64,000 nucleotides of DNA, taken from the NCBI RefSeq assembly GCF_047250385.1, contig NZ_JBLBVM010000044.1:62001-126000 (forward strand), given 5' to 3'. Position numbers and translations under genes: made by a program. This stretch comes from Glaciecola sp047250385. Lineage in GTDB: Bacteria; Pseudomonadota; Gammaproteobacteria; Enterobacterales; Alteromonadaceae. The notes under the pieces were generated by a model that was not told the DNA's origin, searched no databases, and saw only the letters and a program-made list of their open reading frames with translations. The first letter of the stretch is position 1. Every line of letters starts with the position of its first letter. Of this stretch, positions 15,376 through 25,474 are shown one piece after another.

Positions 15376-17328
15376 TTGGACAGTGTAAAATCCGTCTTAA
15401 TTATCGATGACGACGAAGACGACGTATTATTAATAGAAGATCGCCTTCGCGATTTGGTTGCCCACGATTGCCACTTTGTGAACTGCTTCGAAAGGCAAGT
15501 CGCCATCGACTTTCTGAAAGAGCGCACCTTCGATTTATGTATATTGGACTATCGATTAGCTGGTTATGAAGGCTTGGAAATATTAAATGCCGTCGCAACC
15601 GCAGAATTAGCAACTCCAATCATCATGCTTACGGGTCAAAATGACGACAAAGTCGCCAAAGATGCGATAAAGGCGGGTGCGCAAGATTTTGTTATGAAGG
15701 CGTCCATTGATGATGTTATTTTTGAAAAGTCGATTCAATATGCTATCGCCCGTAAGGAGCTAGAATTTGCGCGCGTACTCAGCCAAAGAAATAAAGCCGA
15801 AAACACCGCGAAAGATAAGTTTATTGCGCATTTGAGTCACGAGCTGCGAACCCCCCTAACTTCAATATTAGGCTACACCTCATTATTGTTAGAAAACGAA
15901 CAAGCCTTAGCATTTCAAAAAGAACTTAAAGTCATTTCTAATAATGGCAAACACCTGCTTAATTTACTCAACGATGTGCTCGATTTATCAAAAATTGCCG
16001 CTGAAAAGTTCGAGCTAAAAGAGAGAACAACTAATCTTCAACAACTTCTAGTTGAGGTAAACAGTCTGTTAACCTTAAGTGCTTTAGACAAAGGTTTGAC
16101 CCTAGCTTTTCACAGTGAAAACAAACTACCAGAGCTCGTACTGTTAGATGACATTCGTTTCAAGCAAGTTTTAGTTAATCTAATAGGCAATGCAATCAAG
16201 TTTACCGATGTTGGTGGCGTTGAGATAAATATTGCACTTTGTCACGCAAGTAGCTCAGCAGAGCTTCAGTTTGAAATTATCGATACGGGTATTGGAATGG
16301 CCGAGCATCAAATAAGCTCTATCTTTTCCCCGTTCAAACAACTAGAAGATGTGACGAACCGCAAAGCTGGCGGAGCAGGCTTGGGTTTAGCTATAACGGC
16401 TGAAATCATTAAGCAAATGGGAGGAACTTTAAACGTTAAATCCGAGCTAGGAAAAGGCTCTCGATTCAGCTTAAAAATCCCATGCAAGGCACTTAATCAA
16501 TCACTGATTAATTACTCATTCAACGTAGAGTACGAGAGTGTTACGACCGATAAACCTCCACAACTTTGCGGTCATGTTCTAGTAGTTGATGATGTCTTTG
16601 AGATACGCGAGTTAGCAGGCTACTATGTTAAAAATACCGGCCTAAATCTTGAGTTCGCAAGCAATGGCGAGCAAGCATTGTTAAAAGTGGAGGAAGCGGA
16701 AAAAGCAGGTCAACCCTTTGATGCTATCTTGATGGATTTACATATGCCCATTCTCAGTGGAGAGGAAGTCACTCAAAAGCTGCGAACGGACGGAAATACT
16801 GCAAGTATTATTGCGATGACGGCAGCAGTAAGTAAAGGACTGTATGAAGAACTGATGCAGATCGGATTTAATCAATTAATTGCCAAGCCAATCGACAAAC
16901 TAGAATTATGGCAAATCTTAGAAGATACATTCGCAGAGAAAGGTAAGAATCAAAAAACGAGTGACGAAATGAAGCAAGGTTCTATCATTCATTTGGTTGA
17001 AGATGATATTGACAGCGCCGCGGTGATGACGATGATCCTTGAGCAGTTGGATTATCAGGTTCTGCATTCCTGCGATGCTCAACAAGCCATTACAACTGCA
17101 AAAGAAAATCCCGACATCAGCTTGCATTTGCTCGACTTAGGCTTGCCTGACCTCAGTGGCAAAACATTCTTAGACGCGTTTTTTGCAACTACGATCACAG
17201 GCCAAGTGTCAGTGCTAAGCGGCAACCAACCTGATCCAGTGTTAAGTGAGCAATACCCTATTTTTGACCAACTGGTGAAGCCTGTTAGTAAAACCTCACT
17301 TAAAGCATGGCTGCATAAACACGCTTAA
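15376..17328 (+). CDS. Hybrid histidine kinase REC-HisKA-HATPase-REC-REC
   Basis: A 650-residue cytoplasmic phosphorelay protein with no membrane segment. In order: receiver 1 (about 5-125, Asp58 in CILDYRLAGYEG), HisKA with His155 in LSHELRTPLTSILG, HATPase_c (about 255-375, NLIGNAIKFT, DTGIGM, GAGLGLAI), receiver 2 (about 395-515, VVDDVFEIREL, LMDLHMPILSG) and receiver 3 (about 533-650, VEDDIDS, LLDLGLPDLSG). All three phospho-Asp positions are kept. The start is TTG at 15376 behind AGGAAG. No HPt domain is present, so the 66-residue H-box protein of this operon is a candidate missing relay partner (inference). Confidence 0.94.
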   Translation: MDSVKSVLIIDDDEDDVLLIEDRLRDLVAHDCHFVNCFERQVAIDFLKERTFDLCILDYRLAGYEGLEILNAVATAELATPIIMLTGQNDDKVAKDAIKAGAQDFVMKASIDDVIFEKSIQYAIARKELEFARVLSQRNKAENTAKDKFIAHLSHELRTPLTSILGYTSLLLENEQALAFQKELKVISNNGKHLLNLLNDVLDLSKIAAEKFELKERTTNLQQLLVEVNSLLTLSALDKGLTLAFHSENKLPELVLLDDIRFKQVLVNLIGNAIKFTDVGGVEINIALCHASSSAELQFEIIDTGIGMAEHQISSIFSPFKQLEDVTNRKAGGAGLGLAITAEIIKQMGGTLNVKSELGKGSRFSLKIPCKALNQSLINYSFNVEYESVTTDKPPQLCGHVLVVDDVFEIRELAGYYVKNTGLNLEFASNGEQALLKVEEAEKAGQPFDAILMDLHMPILSGEEVTQKLRTDGNTASIIAMTAAVSKGLYEELMQIGFNQLIAKPIDKLELWQILEDTFAEKGKNQKTSDEMKQGSIIHLVEDDIDSAAVMTMILEQLDYQVLHSCDAQQAITTAKENPDISLHLLDLGLPDLSGKTFLDAFFATTITGQVSVLSGNQPDPVLSEQYPIFDQLVKPVSKTSLKAWLHKHA

Positions 17329-17578
17329 CTATTTTCAGTTATGTGGCATGCTTATTTTGTAACTTTTTCAATTTTTAGATGTAAATCTTGCTCTTAACTT
17401 TCATTTATCTATTTATAAAATAATATAATCCTATTATTTTCATGCACTTATAACTTCATCGAAAGCGGCATATTTCTTGTTAGATAGAAGTAGTCTTTAT
17501 GGAAAAAGTAACTATTCCAGCGATGTCTCTGTTGTCGAATTAAGTTGCTCAATTTAATGTTTTTGAACAGGAGTAAAA

Positions 17579-18007
17579 ATGAAAATTTTTGAAGCCTTAC
17601 GAAAGGATCATGATAAACAAAGAGCCCTCGTGAAGATGATTTTAGATACTCAAGGAGACTCATCAACGCGCAAGGACTTCTTTAGGCAACTTAAGTGCGA
17701 ACTTGCTACGCATGCCGTGGCAGAGGAACGCTTTTTTTACGCCCCTCTTATGCACACGGACCAAACAGTTGATATGTCTCGTCACGGAGTTGCAGAGCAC
17801 CATCAAATAGATAAATTAGTAGCTGAACTGGAGAAAACTGACATGAGTTCGGCTAATTGGTTAAGCACTTTTAAAAAGCTCGCAGATAAAATTGAGCATC
17901 ACTTGGCGGAAGAAGAACGTGTATTCTTTCAACAAGCAGGCAAGGCTTTTAGCGAAAAAGAAAAGATTGATCTAGCCGACGAATACTTAGCTCAAATGAA
18001 GACCTAA
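17579..18007 (+). CDS. Hemerythrin HHE-domain protein
   Basis: A 142-residue four-helix protein with hemerythrin-like metal ligands: His11 (RKDHDKQ), HAVAEERFFY, EHHQIDK and HHLAEEERVFF. Such proteins bind a di-iron centre and act in oxygen, NO or iron-stress sensing or repair. GGAG lies 9 bases before the ATG. It stands 250 bases behind the signalling operon with its own upstream region and converges on the GGDEF-EAL gene. Whether it binds O2 or repairs metal centres cannot be decided. Confidence 0.9.
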   Translation: MKIFEALRKDHDKQRALVKMILDTQGDSSTRKDFFRQLKCELATHAVAEERFFYAPLMHTDQTVDMSRHGVAEHHQIDKLVAELEKTDMSSANWLSTFKKLADKIEHHLAEEERVFFQQAGKAFSEKEKIDLADEYLAQMKT

Positions 18008-18036
18008 CAATAGCAAGGCTCAGTATTTAATTTGCG

Positions 18037-20820
18037 CTAATCTGCATTCAATCGAGCGATAAAATCGCTTAATGGCATTGGTCGACCTAAAAAGTAACCC
18101 TGGCCATAATCACATTCAAACTTGTTTAAAAAGCGTTGCTGAAGCTCAGTTTCGATGCCTTCAGCAACCACTTCAATTTCCAAGCGTTTCGCCATTAACA
18201 AAATGGTTTCAATTAAGGCATTGCTTGTTTCATCAACACCTATCTTATCCACGAAAGCCCTATCAATTTTAATGCAATCTACTGGAAACTTAATCAGATA
18301 GCTTAGCGATGAGTATCCCGTTCCGAAATCATCAATCGCAATTTTTACACCCACTTTTTTCAGGCGAGTAAGTACCTGGAGTGCTTTTGTTGAATCATCA
18401 GTAAGCAGCCTTTCTGTAATTTCAACAGTGATGGGTAAATCAACTGCATACTTTTCGATACATTCAATCCAATTTTTAAGTGCATGATCTTTGGTTTGGA
18501 ATAGACGCGGTGAAACATTCACGGAAAGCTCTACAGGATGCTTATTTGCTCCGTGTGCAATTAAAGCCTGAGCCGAATTTTCGAGCATATACAAATCAAT
18601 CTGATTGATTAATCCTGACTCTTCGGCAAGTTCGATAAATTCGAAAGGCGGTACAAACTGACCATCCTCTTTCTGCCATCTGGCTAAGGCTTCACACTTA
18701 GCTATGTTATTGTTCTTGAGATTTACAATTGGCTGGAAGTAAGGCAACAACACCTTATTATTGATGGCATCGATTAAATCGTTCAGCAGGTGGTGCTTAT
18801 ACTCTGAATTAACTTGCATCTCACGCGTATAAAACTGCTTCCCGTTTCGACCTGCTGATTTCACTTCATACATTGCCTGATCGGCTTTACGAACTAAAAG
18901 GTGTGCATCGTCGCCATCCTCTGGATACAGAGAAACCCCCATGCTCGCACTGCCGTGTATTAAGATATTATCTATCTCATAAGACTGTTGAAGGGCTTTC
19001 AGTATTTTATCTGTCACCGCGTCAATATGCTTGCATTCTTCGATGTCGCAAATGATAACGGCAAATTCATCACCACTGAGTCGAGATACGGTATCTGAGC
19101 TCCTAATAGATTGAGTGATTCGTTTTGCAGATTCAATCAGCAACTTATCACCCACCGCATGGCCGTGGTTATCGTTGACGGGTTTGAATCGATCAAGATC
19201 AATAAACAACACGCCTAGCTTACGCTGATTGTGCTTCGCGTCTTCAATCGCCAATGTCAGTCGGTCATTAAACAAAACACGATTAGGCAAATCGGTTAAA
19301 GCATCATAAGTGGCTTGATGCTCTATAATTCGAGCGCTTCTAACCTTGCTTGTAACGTCCTGAAAAGTACCTGTCAGATGCACGGATTCGTCCGACTCCC
19401 GCGACATTGTAGCGATTACTTTTATCCAAATATCATCGTATTTGTCTGCATTCAATTGGAGTTCTAGCTCAACCTGAATTGACTCATCAAAGGCCTTCTT
19501 TACTGCCTTCTGTAATGAGCTAAAGTCGCTCGGTTCGATTAGTGGTTCAAGCGAGGATAAATCATCTGGGTGAAAATCTGCAGGCTGCTGTAAGGTTTTG
19601 GAGGTCAATTCTGTCCATTGCGTAAACGTTCTAGAGTTATCCATTTTCCAGCCGCCGATATTCGCAACAATCCCCACTTTTTCTAAGAGTTGACGGTACT
19701 CATTTAGGGAAGCCTGCATCCTGTTGCCCTGCACTTGTTGACTGTAACGAAAAACAACAAAGCCACAAACAAACAAAGTGACTATTAATGAGATGAACCT
19801 CACCATAGTGATACTTGCAGGCAAGGGATACGCTGAATGGTTAGCAATTCCTGCAACTTCCCAAGTACCACCACCCACTTCAATAAAATAGCTTGCTCTA
19901 TCATTTATGTTGAAAACTGCTGGGTCGCCATAAAATGTTTCTTGTAACTTGCCCAATGCGTCTATTTTACGAATAGCGATTTGCACATTGTTTCCAAGTT
20001 CAAGTAGCCCAGAGTTTCTATAAAGGGCATATTCGTTTAAGGGTGCGGAAATAATACCCCAAAGTTCTTTAGAATCCCCCTCACCCACAAACACGGGAGC
20101 CCTTCCGATAAAAGCAGTGCCACCTTGCACTAGATTTATAGGACCAGCCACCAGCACGTCACCCGTTTCAACTACCTGCAAAACCATGGATCGTTGCTCT
20201 TCATTTTGACGGTAATCAAGGCCTATAACGCTTTCATTTCCGGCGTATGGATATACGAAGTTAACCACTAAATCTTTAGCTGCTGCGAAGTTAATCAGCA
20301 ATGGATCCTTTTTAAACAACTCTTTTGCATAGTTGCTAAACTCTTTCTCACCCAAGTCTGGTACGGCCGAAATATATGCTGAAAACCCAGTGATCATCGA
20401 CAAATTAGTTCTTAAGTTTCCGTCTAATCGGGCTGAAACGGCACTTAGGGTTTGGATGACATCAAGTCTTATGCTGGTTTCATAATCTTTGTGTAAGTTA
20501 AAAACAAATGAACTCTGAATTAAAAGAGCTGAGACGACAATACTGATAAGAGCTAGGTATATCTTGCGCTTGTACCAGCATAGAAGAGTGATAGCGAAAG
20601 AAAGTAGGATAATAAAAATATAAGTGCCACCATTAACAAATGAAGCAATTAAAATGGTTTCTGGGAGCATATTTGGTGAGTGTGTCGCTAATTCAAGAGC
20701 TGGCACGCTGCCTTGTGCCGATACACCTATCTCAACATTAGGATTTCCTGCTGATAGTTCTTGAGCCGAACACAGCAACATCACTAGAAATGATTTTAAA
20801 ATGAGCTTGAAAATAAGCAA
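18037..20820 (-). CDS. CHASE-PAS-GGDEF-EAL membrane protein (c-di-GMP turnover)
   Basis: A 927-residue bifunctional c-di-GMP protein. After a signal-like N-terminus and membrane helices (about 53-75 and 82-106) comes a periplasmic CHASE domain (about 120-310, with NLSMITGFSAYIS and GLDYRQNEEQR), a membrane helix (about 335-355), a PAS-like domain (about 370-490), GGDEF with SGDEF at 582-586 and EAL with Glu710 in CEALARW, plus DDFGTGYSSLSYL. SGDEF is an accepted active variant, and the EAL metal and catalytic motifs look intact, so it may make or degrade c-di-GMP. It converges on the hemerythrin gene and is monocistronic. Confidence 0.93.
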   Translation of the reverse strand: MLIFKLILKSFLVMLLCSAQELSAGNPNVEIGVSAQGSVPALELATHSPNMLPETILIASFVNGGTYIFIILLSFAITLLCWYKRKIYLALISIVVSALLIQSSFVFNLHKDYETSIRLDVIQTLSAVSARLDGNLRTNLSMITGFSAYISAVPDLGEKEFSNYAKELFKKDPLLINFAAAKDLVVNFVYPYAGNESVIGLDYRQNEEQRSMVLQVVETGDVLVAGPINLVQGGTAFIGRAPVFVGEGDSKELWGIISAPLNEYALYRNSGLLELGNNVQIAIRKIDALGKLQETFYGDPAVFNINDRASYFIEVGGGTWEVAGIANHSAYPLPASITMVRFISLIVTLFVCGFVVFRYSQQVQGNRMQASLNEYRQLLEKVGIVANIGGWKMDNSRTFTQWTELTSKTLQQPADFHPDDLSSLEPLIEPSDFSSLQKAVKKAFDESIQVELELQLNADKYDDIWIKVIATMSRESDESVHLTGTFQDVTSKVRSARIIEHQATYDALTDLPNRVLFNDRLTLAIEDAKHNQRKLGVLFIDLDRFKPVNDNHGHAVGDKLLIESAKRITQSIRSSDTVSRLSGDEFAVIICDIEECKHIDAVTDKILKALQQSYEIDNILIHGSASMGVSLYPEDGDDAHLLVRKADQAMYEVKSAGRNGKQFYTREMQVNSEYKHHLLNDLIDAINNKVLLPYFQPIVNLKNNNIAKCEALARWQKEDGQFVPPFEFIELAEESGLINQIDLYMLENSAQALIAHGANKHPVELSVNVSPRLFQTKDHALKNWIECIEKYAVDLPITVEITERLLTDDSTKALQVLTRLKKVGVKIAIDDFGTGYSSLSYLIKFPVDCIKIDRAFVDKIGVDETSNALIETILLMAKRLEIEVVAEGIETELQQRFLNKFECDYGQGYFLGRPMPLSDFIARLNAD

Positions 20821-21123
20821 AAATCCTCAACACAGATACGCCAATTGCTCTCAGGAGCATATTTAAACCTCAAGACAACTGACGCTTTGAGGTGGGAATG
20901 TATATGTGCTCTCTACCTTTTTTATCAGACATTTACTAATTAGACATGTAAATTGGTAGGCTGAATTGAAAAGTAGTGTGTTTGTTTAATCATTCGAGAA
21001 TAAACCACAAAGTCTTTAGATTCAACTAACACAATTCATTGTTCATAACTTACTCACTTTGAATTTTAAGCAACTGCGCAATGTAACGCAGTGCTTAATC
21101 ATTTTTGTGATGTTTCGAATTAA
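20821..21123. other. Intergenic region between two minus-strand genes
   Basis: About 300 bases after pckA and before the CHASE-GGDEF-EAL gene. Apart from the hairpin at 21073-21092 I see no gene or clear operator; it must hold the promoter for the downstream gene. Confidence 0.5.
21073..21092 (-). terminator. Hairpin downstream of pckA
   Basis: Arms ACTGCG and CGCAGT around an 8-base loop lie 32 bases past the pckA stop. The T content behind it on the minus strand is low, so it is a weak terminator candidate. Confidence 0.35.
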
Positions 21124-22734
21124 CTAAGAGACGCCAAGAGTAGGCCCAGCACTGATTAGACTGCGCCCATGGGCTGTATCAGTGAATTTCTCGAAATTTT
21201 CAACAAACAGTCCGGCAAGGCTTTCTGCTTTCTCATACCATTGTTGAGCTTCAGCATAAGTACCTCGTGGGTCCAAAATATTGGCGTCGACACCAGCTAA
21301 CTGTGTAGGAATGCTTAAGTTGAATATTGGTAGAATTTGGGACTCTTCTTCATCCATACTGCCATCTAAGATTGCATCGATGATGGCGCGTGTGGCCTTA
21401 ATAGAAATACGTTCACCACTTCCATTCCAACCAGTATTAACTAAGTAAGCTTGAGCATTTGATGCTTTCATTCGTCGCTCTAATACGTTCGCGTATTGTG
21501 TCGGGTGCAATGTTAAAAATGCTGCGCCAAAACAACTAGAGAATGTAGGTGTCGGCTCAGTGATCCCACGTTCTGTGCCTGCAAGTTTCGCAGTAAAGCC
21601 TGATAGCAAGTAATACTGTGCTTGCTCTGGCGTTAACTTAGCAACCGCAGGAAGCACACCAAAAGCATCCGCGGTCAAAAATATTACTTTACTCGCATGG
21701 CCCGCTTTTGATATCGGTTTTACGATATTAGCGATATGATTTATTGGGTAGGAAACACGTGTGTTTTCTGTAATCGAATTATCGTAATAATCAATCTTAC
21801 CCGCTTCATCGTGGGTTACGTTTTCCAACAAGGCATTGCGTCTAATAGCCGCATAAATATCAGGTTCGTTCTCTTTACTTAGGCTAATGGTTTTTGCATA
21901 ACAACCGCCTTCCAAGTTAAATACACCATTGTCATCCCAACCATGTTCATCATCACCAATAAGCTGTCTTTTGGGGTCTGTTGAAAGCGTTGTTTTACCT
22001 GTGCCCGATAAACCGAAGAATATTGCTACATCGCCCTCTTTACCTACGTTTGCGCTGCAATGCATAGAAGCAATGCCCTGTAGTGGCAAGTAGTAATTCA
22101 TGATAGCGAACATGCCTTTCTTCATTTCTCCGCCGTACCAAGTGCCGCCAATTAATTGAATACGCTCGGTTAAATTGAATGCAACGAAGTTTTCAGAATT
22201 GAGGCCTTGTTCTTGCCAATCTGGATTTGTGGTTTTTGCGCCATTCATCACGATAAAATCAGGTTTAAATTCAGCTAACTCTTCCTCACTTGGCGTAATG
22301 AACATATTGGTAACAAAATGGGCTTGCCACGCAACTTCTGTAATAAAGCGGACTGACATTCTAGTGTCTTTGTTAGCTCCGCAAAAAGCGTCGACGACAA
22401 ACAGACGTTTGCCGCTAAGTTGGTCAGTCACCAGCTTTTTGAGCTGATCCCAAGTATTTTGCGTGATCGGTTTATTATCGTTCTTGCCTTGATCAGACCA
22501 CCACAAGGTGTCTTCCGTTACACTGTCTTTAACAATGTATTTATCTTTTGGTGAACGCCCCGTGAATTTACCCGTTTTAACACAAACGGCTCCAGACTCA
22601 GTTACAAAACCCTTTTCAAAACCTTCTAGCTCAGGTTTTGTGGTTTCGTTAAAAAGAGTATCGTAGTCGGGGTTATGTAGAATTTCAGAATTTGTATTAA
22701 TGTTGTAATCTTTCAATGAGTCGATCAAGTTCAC
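21124..22734 (-). CDS. pckA: Phosphoenolpyruvate carboxykinase (ATP)
   Basis: A 536-residue cytoplasmic enzyme converting oxaloacetate and ATP to phosphoenolpyruvate, ADP and CO2, the first committed step of gluconeogenesis. Signature blocks are FTGRSPKDKYIV, the P-loop GLSGTGKTTLS (Lys247), GDDEHGW and FNLEGGCYAKT, and the C-terminal SGTERGITEPTPTFSSCFG-type segment (here LAGTERGITEPTPTFSS). Length matches ATP-type PckA (E. coli 540). It is monocistronic, with a hairpin behind it and an inverted repeat TTACAAA/TTTGTAA about 170-190 bp upstream. It serves growth on organic and amino acids, in line with the many secreted peptidases. Confidence 0.98.
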   Translation of the reverse strand: MNLIDSLKDYNINTNSEILHNPDYDTLFNETTKPELEGFEKGFVTESGAVCVKTGKFTGRSPKDKYIVKDSVTEDTLWWSDQGKNDNKPITQNTWDQLKKLVTDQLSGKRLFVVDAFCGANKDTRMSVRFITEVAWQAHFVTNMFITPSEEELAEFKPDFIVMNGAKTTNPDWQEQGLNSENFVAFNLTERIQLIGGTWYGGEMKKGMFAIMNYYLPLQGIASMHCSANVGKEGDVAIFFGLSGTGKTTLSTDPKRQLIGDDEHGWDDNGVFNLEGGCYAKTISLSKENEPDIYAAIRRNALLENVTHDEAGKIDYYDNSITENTRVSYPINHIANIVKPISKAGHASKVIFLTADAFGVLPAVAKLTPEQAQYYLLSGFTAKLAGTERGITEPTPTFSSCFGAAFLTLHPTQYANVLERRMKASNAQAYLVNTGWNGSGERISIKATRAIIDAILDGSMDEEESQILPIFNLSIPTQLAGVDANILDPRGTYAEAQQWYEKAESLAGLFVENFEKFTDTAHGRSLISAGPTLGVS

Positions 22735-22901
22735 CAGAGGATCTCTTTATTTAGGAAGTATTTGGCGCAGTAGTTTACTGTTTTTGAAACCTATCCTCTA
22801 CTATTTAACTGCATAAAAGGTATAAAAATTGCGAATTCAGACAAAAGTCTGATAATTCACTCTGTTTTTATAAGGTTAATTCTGAAAGTGTTGCTGAATG
22901 A

Positions 22902-22927
22902 TTACAAAATTGACAGACAATTTGTAA
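22902..22927. promoter_or_regulatory. Inverted repeat upstream of pckA
   Basis: Arms TTACAAA (22902-22908) and TTTGTAA (22921-22927) have a 12-base spacer that itself is partly symmetric (ATTG/CAAT). It lies about 170 bp before pckA and resembles the TGTAAA half-sites at 5710-5748. An operator role is only a suggestion. Confidence 0.3.
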
Positions 22928-22981
22928 ATTATTGACTGAAAGAGTCTTGGTCTGAAAGCATCAAACAAGAAGATAACGAAT

Positions 22982-23020
22982 TTCAACTCTTAGGAAGCAG
23001 AACGCAAGCTAAGAGTTGAA
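22982..23020 (-). terminator. 12-bp stem hairpin after the TonB-dependent receptor gene
   Basis: Perfect arms TTCAACTCTTAG (22982-22993) and CTAAGAGTTGAA (23009-23020) with a 15-base loop lie 31 bases past the receptor stop on the minus strand. The stem is strong but the T tract is poor. Confidence 0.55.
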
Positions 23021-23050
23021 GTAAGTTAGTAAATTTTAAAGCTCATTTAC

Positions 23051-25246
23051 CTAGAAGGTCATTCTATAACGCAAACCAAATTCACTCGCATCATTGCTCA
23101 GAACTTGTAAGATATAATCACCCGTGTTCAATCGAGCATTATCATAGCGCTCGTCAAAAATGTTACGACCATATAAGGAAAGCGTCCAATCCTCACTCGC
23201 TGGTGAGTAAGAAACCGTGAAGTTTACCAATTCACGACTATCGATTTCCGTTAATCGACCTGGATCTGAAGTAGGCTCACCGTACATTTCACCACGATAA
23301 GAATAATCCACTCTAGTGACAACATTTGCGCCGTTTTCCAATTCAAATTCATAACTTGGACTAATCGAAGCAGTTACTTCAGGTGTTAATGGTGCAACTG
23401 GTTTAACCCCATCTTGCTCATCTACATCAACATCAATGTACCCAAAGCTAGTGTGTAACTTGAAGTTGTCTGTTGCGTTCCAAGTACTTTCCCACTCAAC
23501 GCCGCGCGAAGTTTGTGCAACAACTAAGTTAGTCGTATTGAATCCGCCTTCAGCAGTGGTGCTTACTTGGTACGGCAAATCATCAAATTCAGTATTGAAC
23601 AAGGCAATGCTCATGCTGAAATTGTTTGTCACCATACCTTTCAAACCAACTTCATAGTTTATAGCAGTGATATTTTCAGACGCTACAAAGCAAGTGATGT
23701 CACCGAATAGGCAGTATGGACGAGCAGGGAACTGGCCTGATTGATAGCCATTTTGAATGCTTCCGTAAACGTTAAGACCATTTTCAAGCGTGTAGTTGGC
23801 AGATAAATCGAAAGAGACTTCACTCCAGCTATCCTCCGCAAAAACAGGGCCGATGCCCACATCAGCTGATGCTTCTTTCTTATCTTTTGAATAACGTAAA
23901 CCACCTGAAACGCGCAAGTCGTCATTCACTTCATAGCCAAGGTTTGCAAAAATTGCTTGGCTAGTCGTTTTTTGATCTAGGTCTAGTAGATTTGGACCGG
24001 CATTAAATGCAGAGCCCTCAGATTGTAAATTACTACCTTCTTCGCTAAACCAGTAAACGCCGGAAACAAAATCAACCTCACCAACGTAACCGTTCAGTTG
24101 AAACTCAATAGATGTTTGATCGGCATCGCCACGTTCTGGGAATTGGTCCAAAAAGAAATTAGTACCATCGTCATCAAGTCCGGCTTTGTACTCAGAGCTT
24201 CTTTTGCTCACAATCGCTCTTGATGAAAGCGTATCAGACCAATTCCAATCAGCCGTTAAAGAAATCCCAGACGCTTGATTGCTTACTGTTGTTACTTCTT
24301 TAGCACCTGAAGCACTATCATACGGGTCTTGTGTAGTATCAGAGTTACGCAAAGGGCCCGAAGGAAGCGGCGCACCAAATCGCATACCCGTGTAATAAGC
24401 ACCTGTAGGTACTTCATCGATTAGCGTTTGATATGGACGTAAACCGCCTTCACCATCATTGTGATCAGCCGTTAGCACCAAACTAAAATCATCATTTGTT
24501 GCATATCTTACTGACAAACGACCATAAAACTCTTGAGTTTCACCCACATCGTATTCGGCATCAGGGACATTAATAAACTCACCTAAGCCATCACGAGCGT
24601 TAAAGCCTGCGTTCAAATTAAACGAAAGGGCTGGACTAAGCTCTCTATTTAGGAACAAATCCGCCTTCTTGCGACCGCGCGTACCCAATTCAACGCCAAT
24701 TGTAGTAACAGCTACTTCATCAGGTTGCTTAGTGATGATGTTAATAGCACCACCAATTGAGTTACGCCCATAAAGAGTACCTTGTGGGCCTCGCAACACT
24801 TCGATTCGCTCAATGTTATTCAGGTTCCAGTTTTGACCAACTTGACGTCCCAAATAAACACCATCCACATATACGCTGACGCCTGGATCGGTCGTAATCA
24901 AGTGGTCTTGTAAACCAATACCACGAATGAAAGGGTTAGCTGATGATGTATGGCCTGCAGAAAAGCCTGTCACGTTTAAATTTGGTACAAATTTACCTAC
25001 GTCAGTCAGGTCTGTGATCCCTTGCGCAGCTAAAGCATCACCGTTGAATGCACTCATAGCAATCGGTACTTCATAAATGACTTGTGCACGTTTAGTTGCG
25101 GTAACAGTAATACTCTCTATGTAGCTTTCTTCTTCCGTTTGTTCCTGTGCAACAACTTGACCCGATACTGCCAAAGCGATCGCAGAACTCAGCAAACTAA
25201 GCTTTATGCTCTTGAAAGGTTTTTTCTGGATATGGTTTTTAGACAT
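23051..25246 (-). CDS. TonB-dependent outer-membrane receptor
   Basis: A 731-residue outer-membrane gated channel. A signal peptide (about 1-33, ending GQVVAQ) is followed by a plug domain (about 45-165: ITVTATKRAQ, NPFIRGIGLQDH, SVYVDGVYLGR, ERIEVLRGPQGTLYGRNSIGGAINI) and a beta-barrel ending in Phe (LRYRMTF) with the NIFDERYDNA motif. VDGVYLGR and the plug sequence are like the receptors abundant in Alteromonadales and sphingomonads for organic nutrients rather than classical catecholate siderophore receptors. The substrate cannot be assigned; no transporter or degradation genes are adjacent. It is monocistronic. Confidence 0.95.
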   Translation of the reverse strand: MSKNHIQKKPFKSIKLSLLSSAIALAVSGQVVAQEQTEEESYIESITVTATKRAQVIYEVPIAMSAFNGDALAAQGITDLTDVGKFVPNLNVTGFSAGHTSSANPFIRGIGLQDHLITTDPGVSVYVDGVYLGRQVGQNWNLNNIERIEVLRGPQGTLYGRNSIGGAINIITKQPDEVAVTTIGVELGTRGRKKADLFLNRELSPALSFNLNAGFNARDGLGEFINVPDAEYDVGETQEFYGRLSVRYATNDDFSLVLTADHNDGEGGLRPYQTLIDEVPTGAYYTGMRFGAPLPSGPLRNSDTTQDPYDSASGAKEVTTVSNQASGISLTADWNWSDTLSSRAIVSKRSSEYKAGLDDDGTNFFLDQFPERGDADQTSIEFQLNGYVGEVDFVSGVYWFSEEGSNLQSEGSAFNAGPNLLDLDQKTTSQAIFANLGYEVNDDLRVSGGLRYSKDKKEASADVGIGPVFAEDSWSEVSFDLSANYTLENGLNVYGSIQNGYQSGQFPARPYCLFGDITCFVASENITAINYEVGLKGMVTNNFSMSIALFNTEFDDLPYQVSTTAEGGFNTTNLVVAQTSRGVEWESTWNATDNFKLHTSFGYIDVDVDEQDGVKPVAPLTPEVTASISPSYEFELENGANVVTRVDYSYRGEMYGEPTSDPGRLTEIDSRELVNFTVSYSPASEDWTLSLYGRNIFDERYDNARLNTGDYILQVLSNDASEFGLRYRMTF

Positions 25247-25372
25247 CTTGATTTTTCCCTAATTGCGCTCACTAAATGAGCTGTGACAATTTAAATTCTT
25301 TAACGGGCGCAATTATATACTGAGAAGTAATAGAAGGTGTTATTTTAAGGGTGTTTTTTTGTGACGAATGAA

Positions 25373-25405
25373 CAAAAAAAAGCTGAAGCCCTTTCGAGCT
25401 TCAGC
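25373..25405 (-). terminator. Intrinsic terminator of the BON-domain gene
   Basis: On the minus strand GCTGAAGC and its complement GCTTCAGC form a perfect 8-bp stem with an 8-base loop, followed by eight T. It lies about 70 bases past the BON gene stop. Confidence 0.85.
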
Positions 25406-25474
25406 GAAATTTTACTCAACGAGTGTTGAGATTAGTGGGTGACAGGGAAAGCTCACCCGAGGGATGCAGTGAAA

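Noticed and set aside
17341..17480. TGGCAT-type sequences before the hemerythrin gene as sigma-54 promoters
   Set aside because: The GC of the -12 element is missing at the required 10-base distance.
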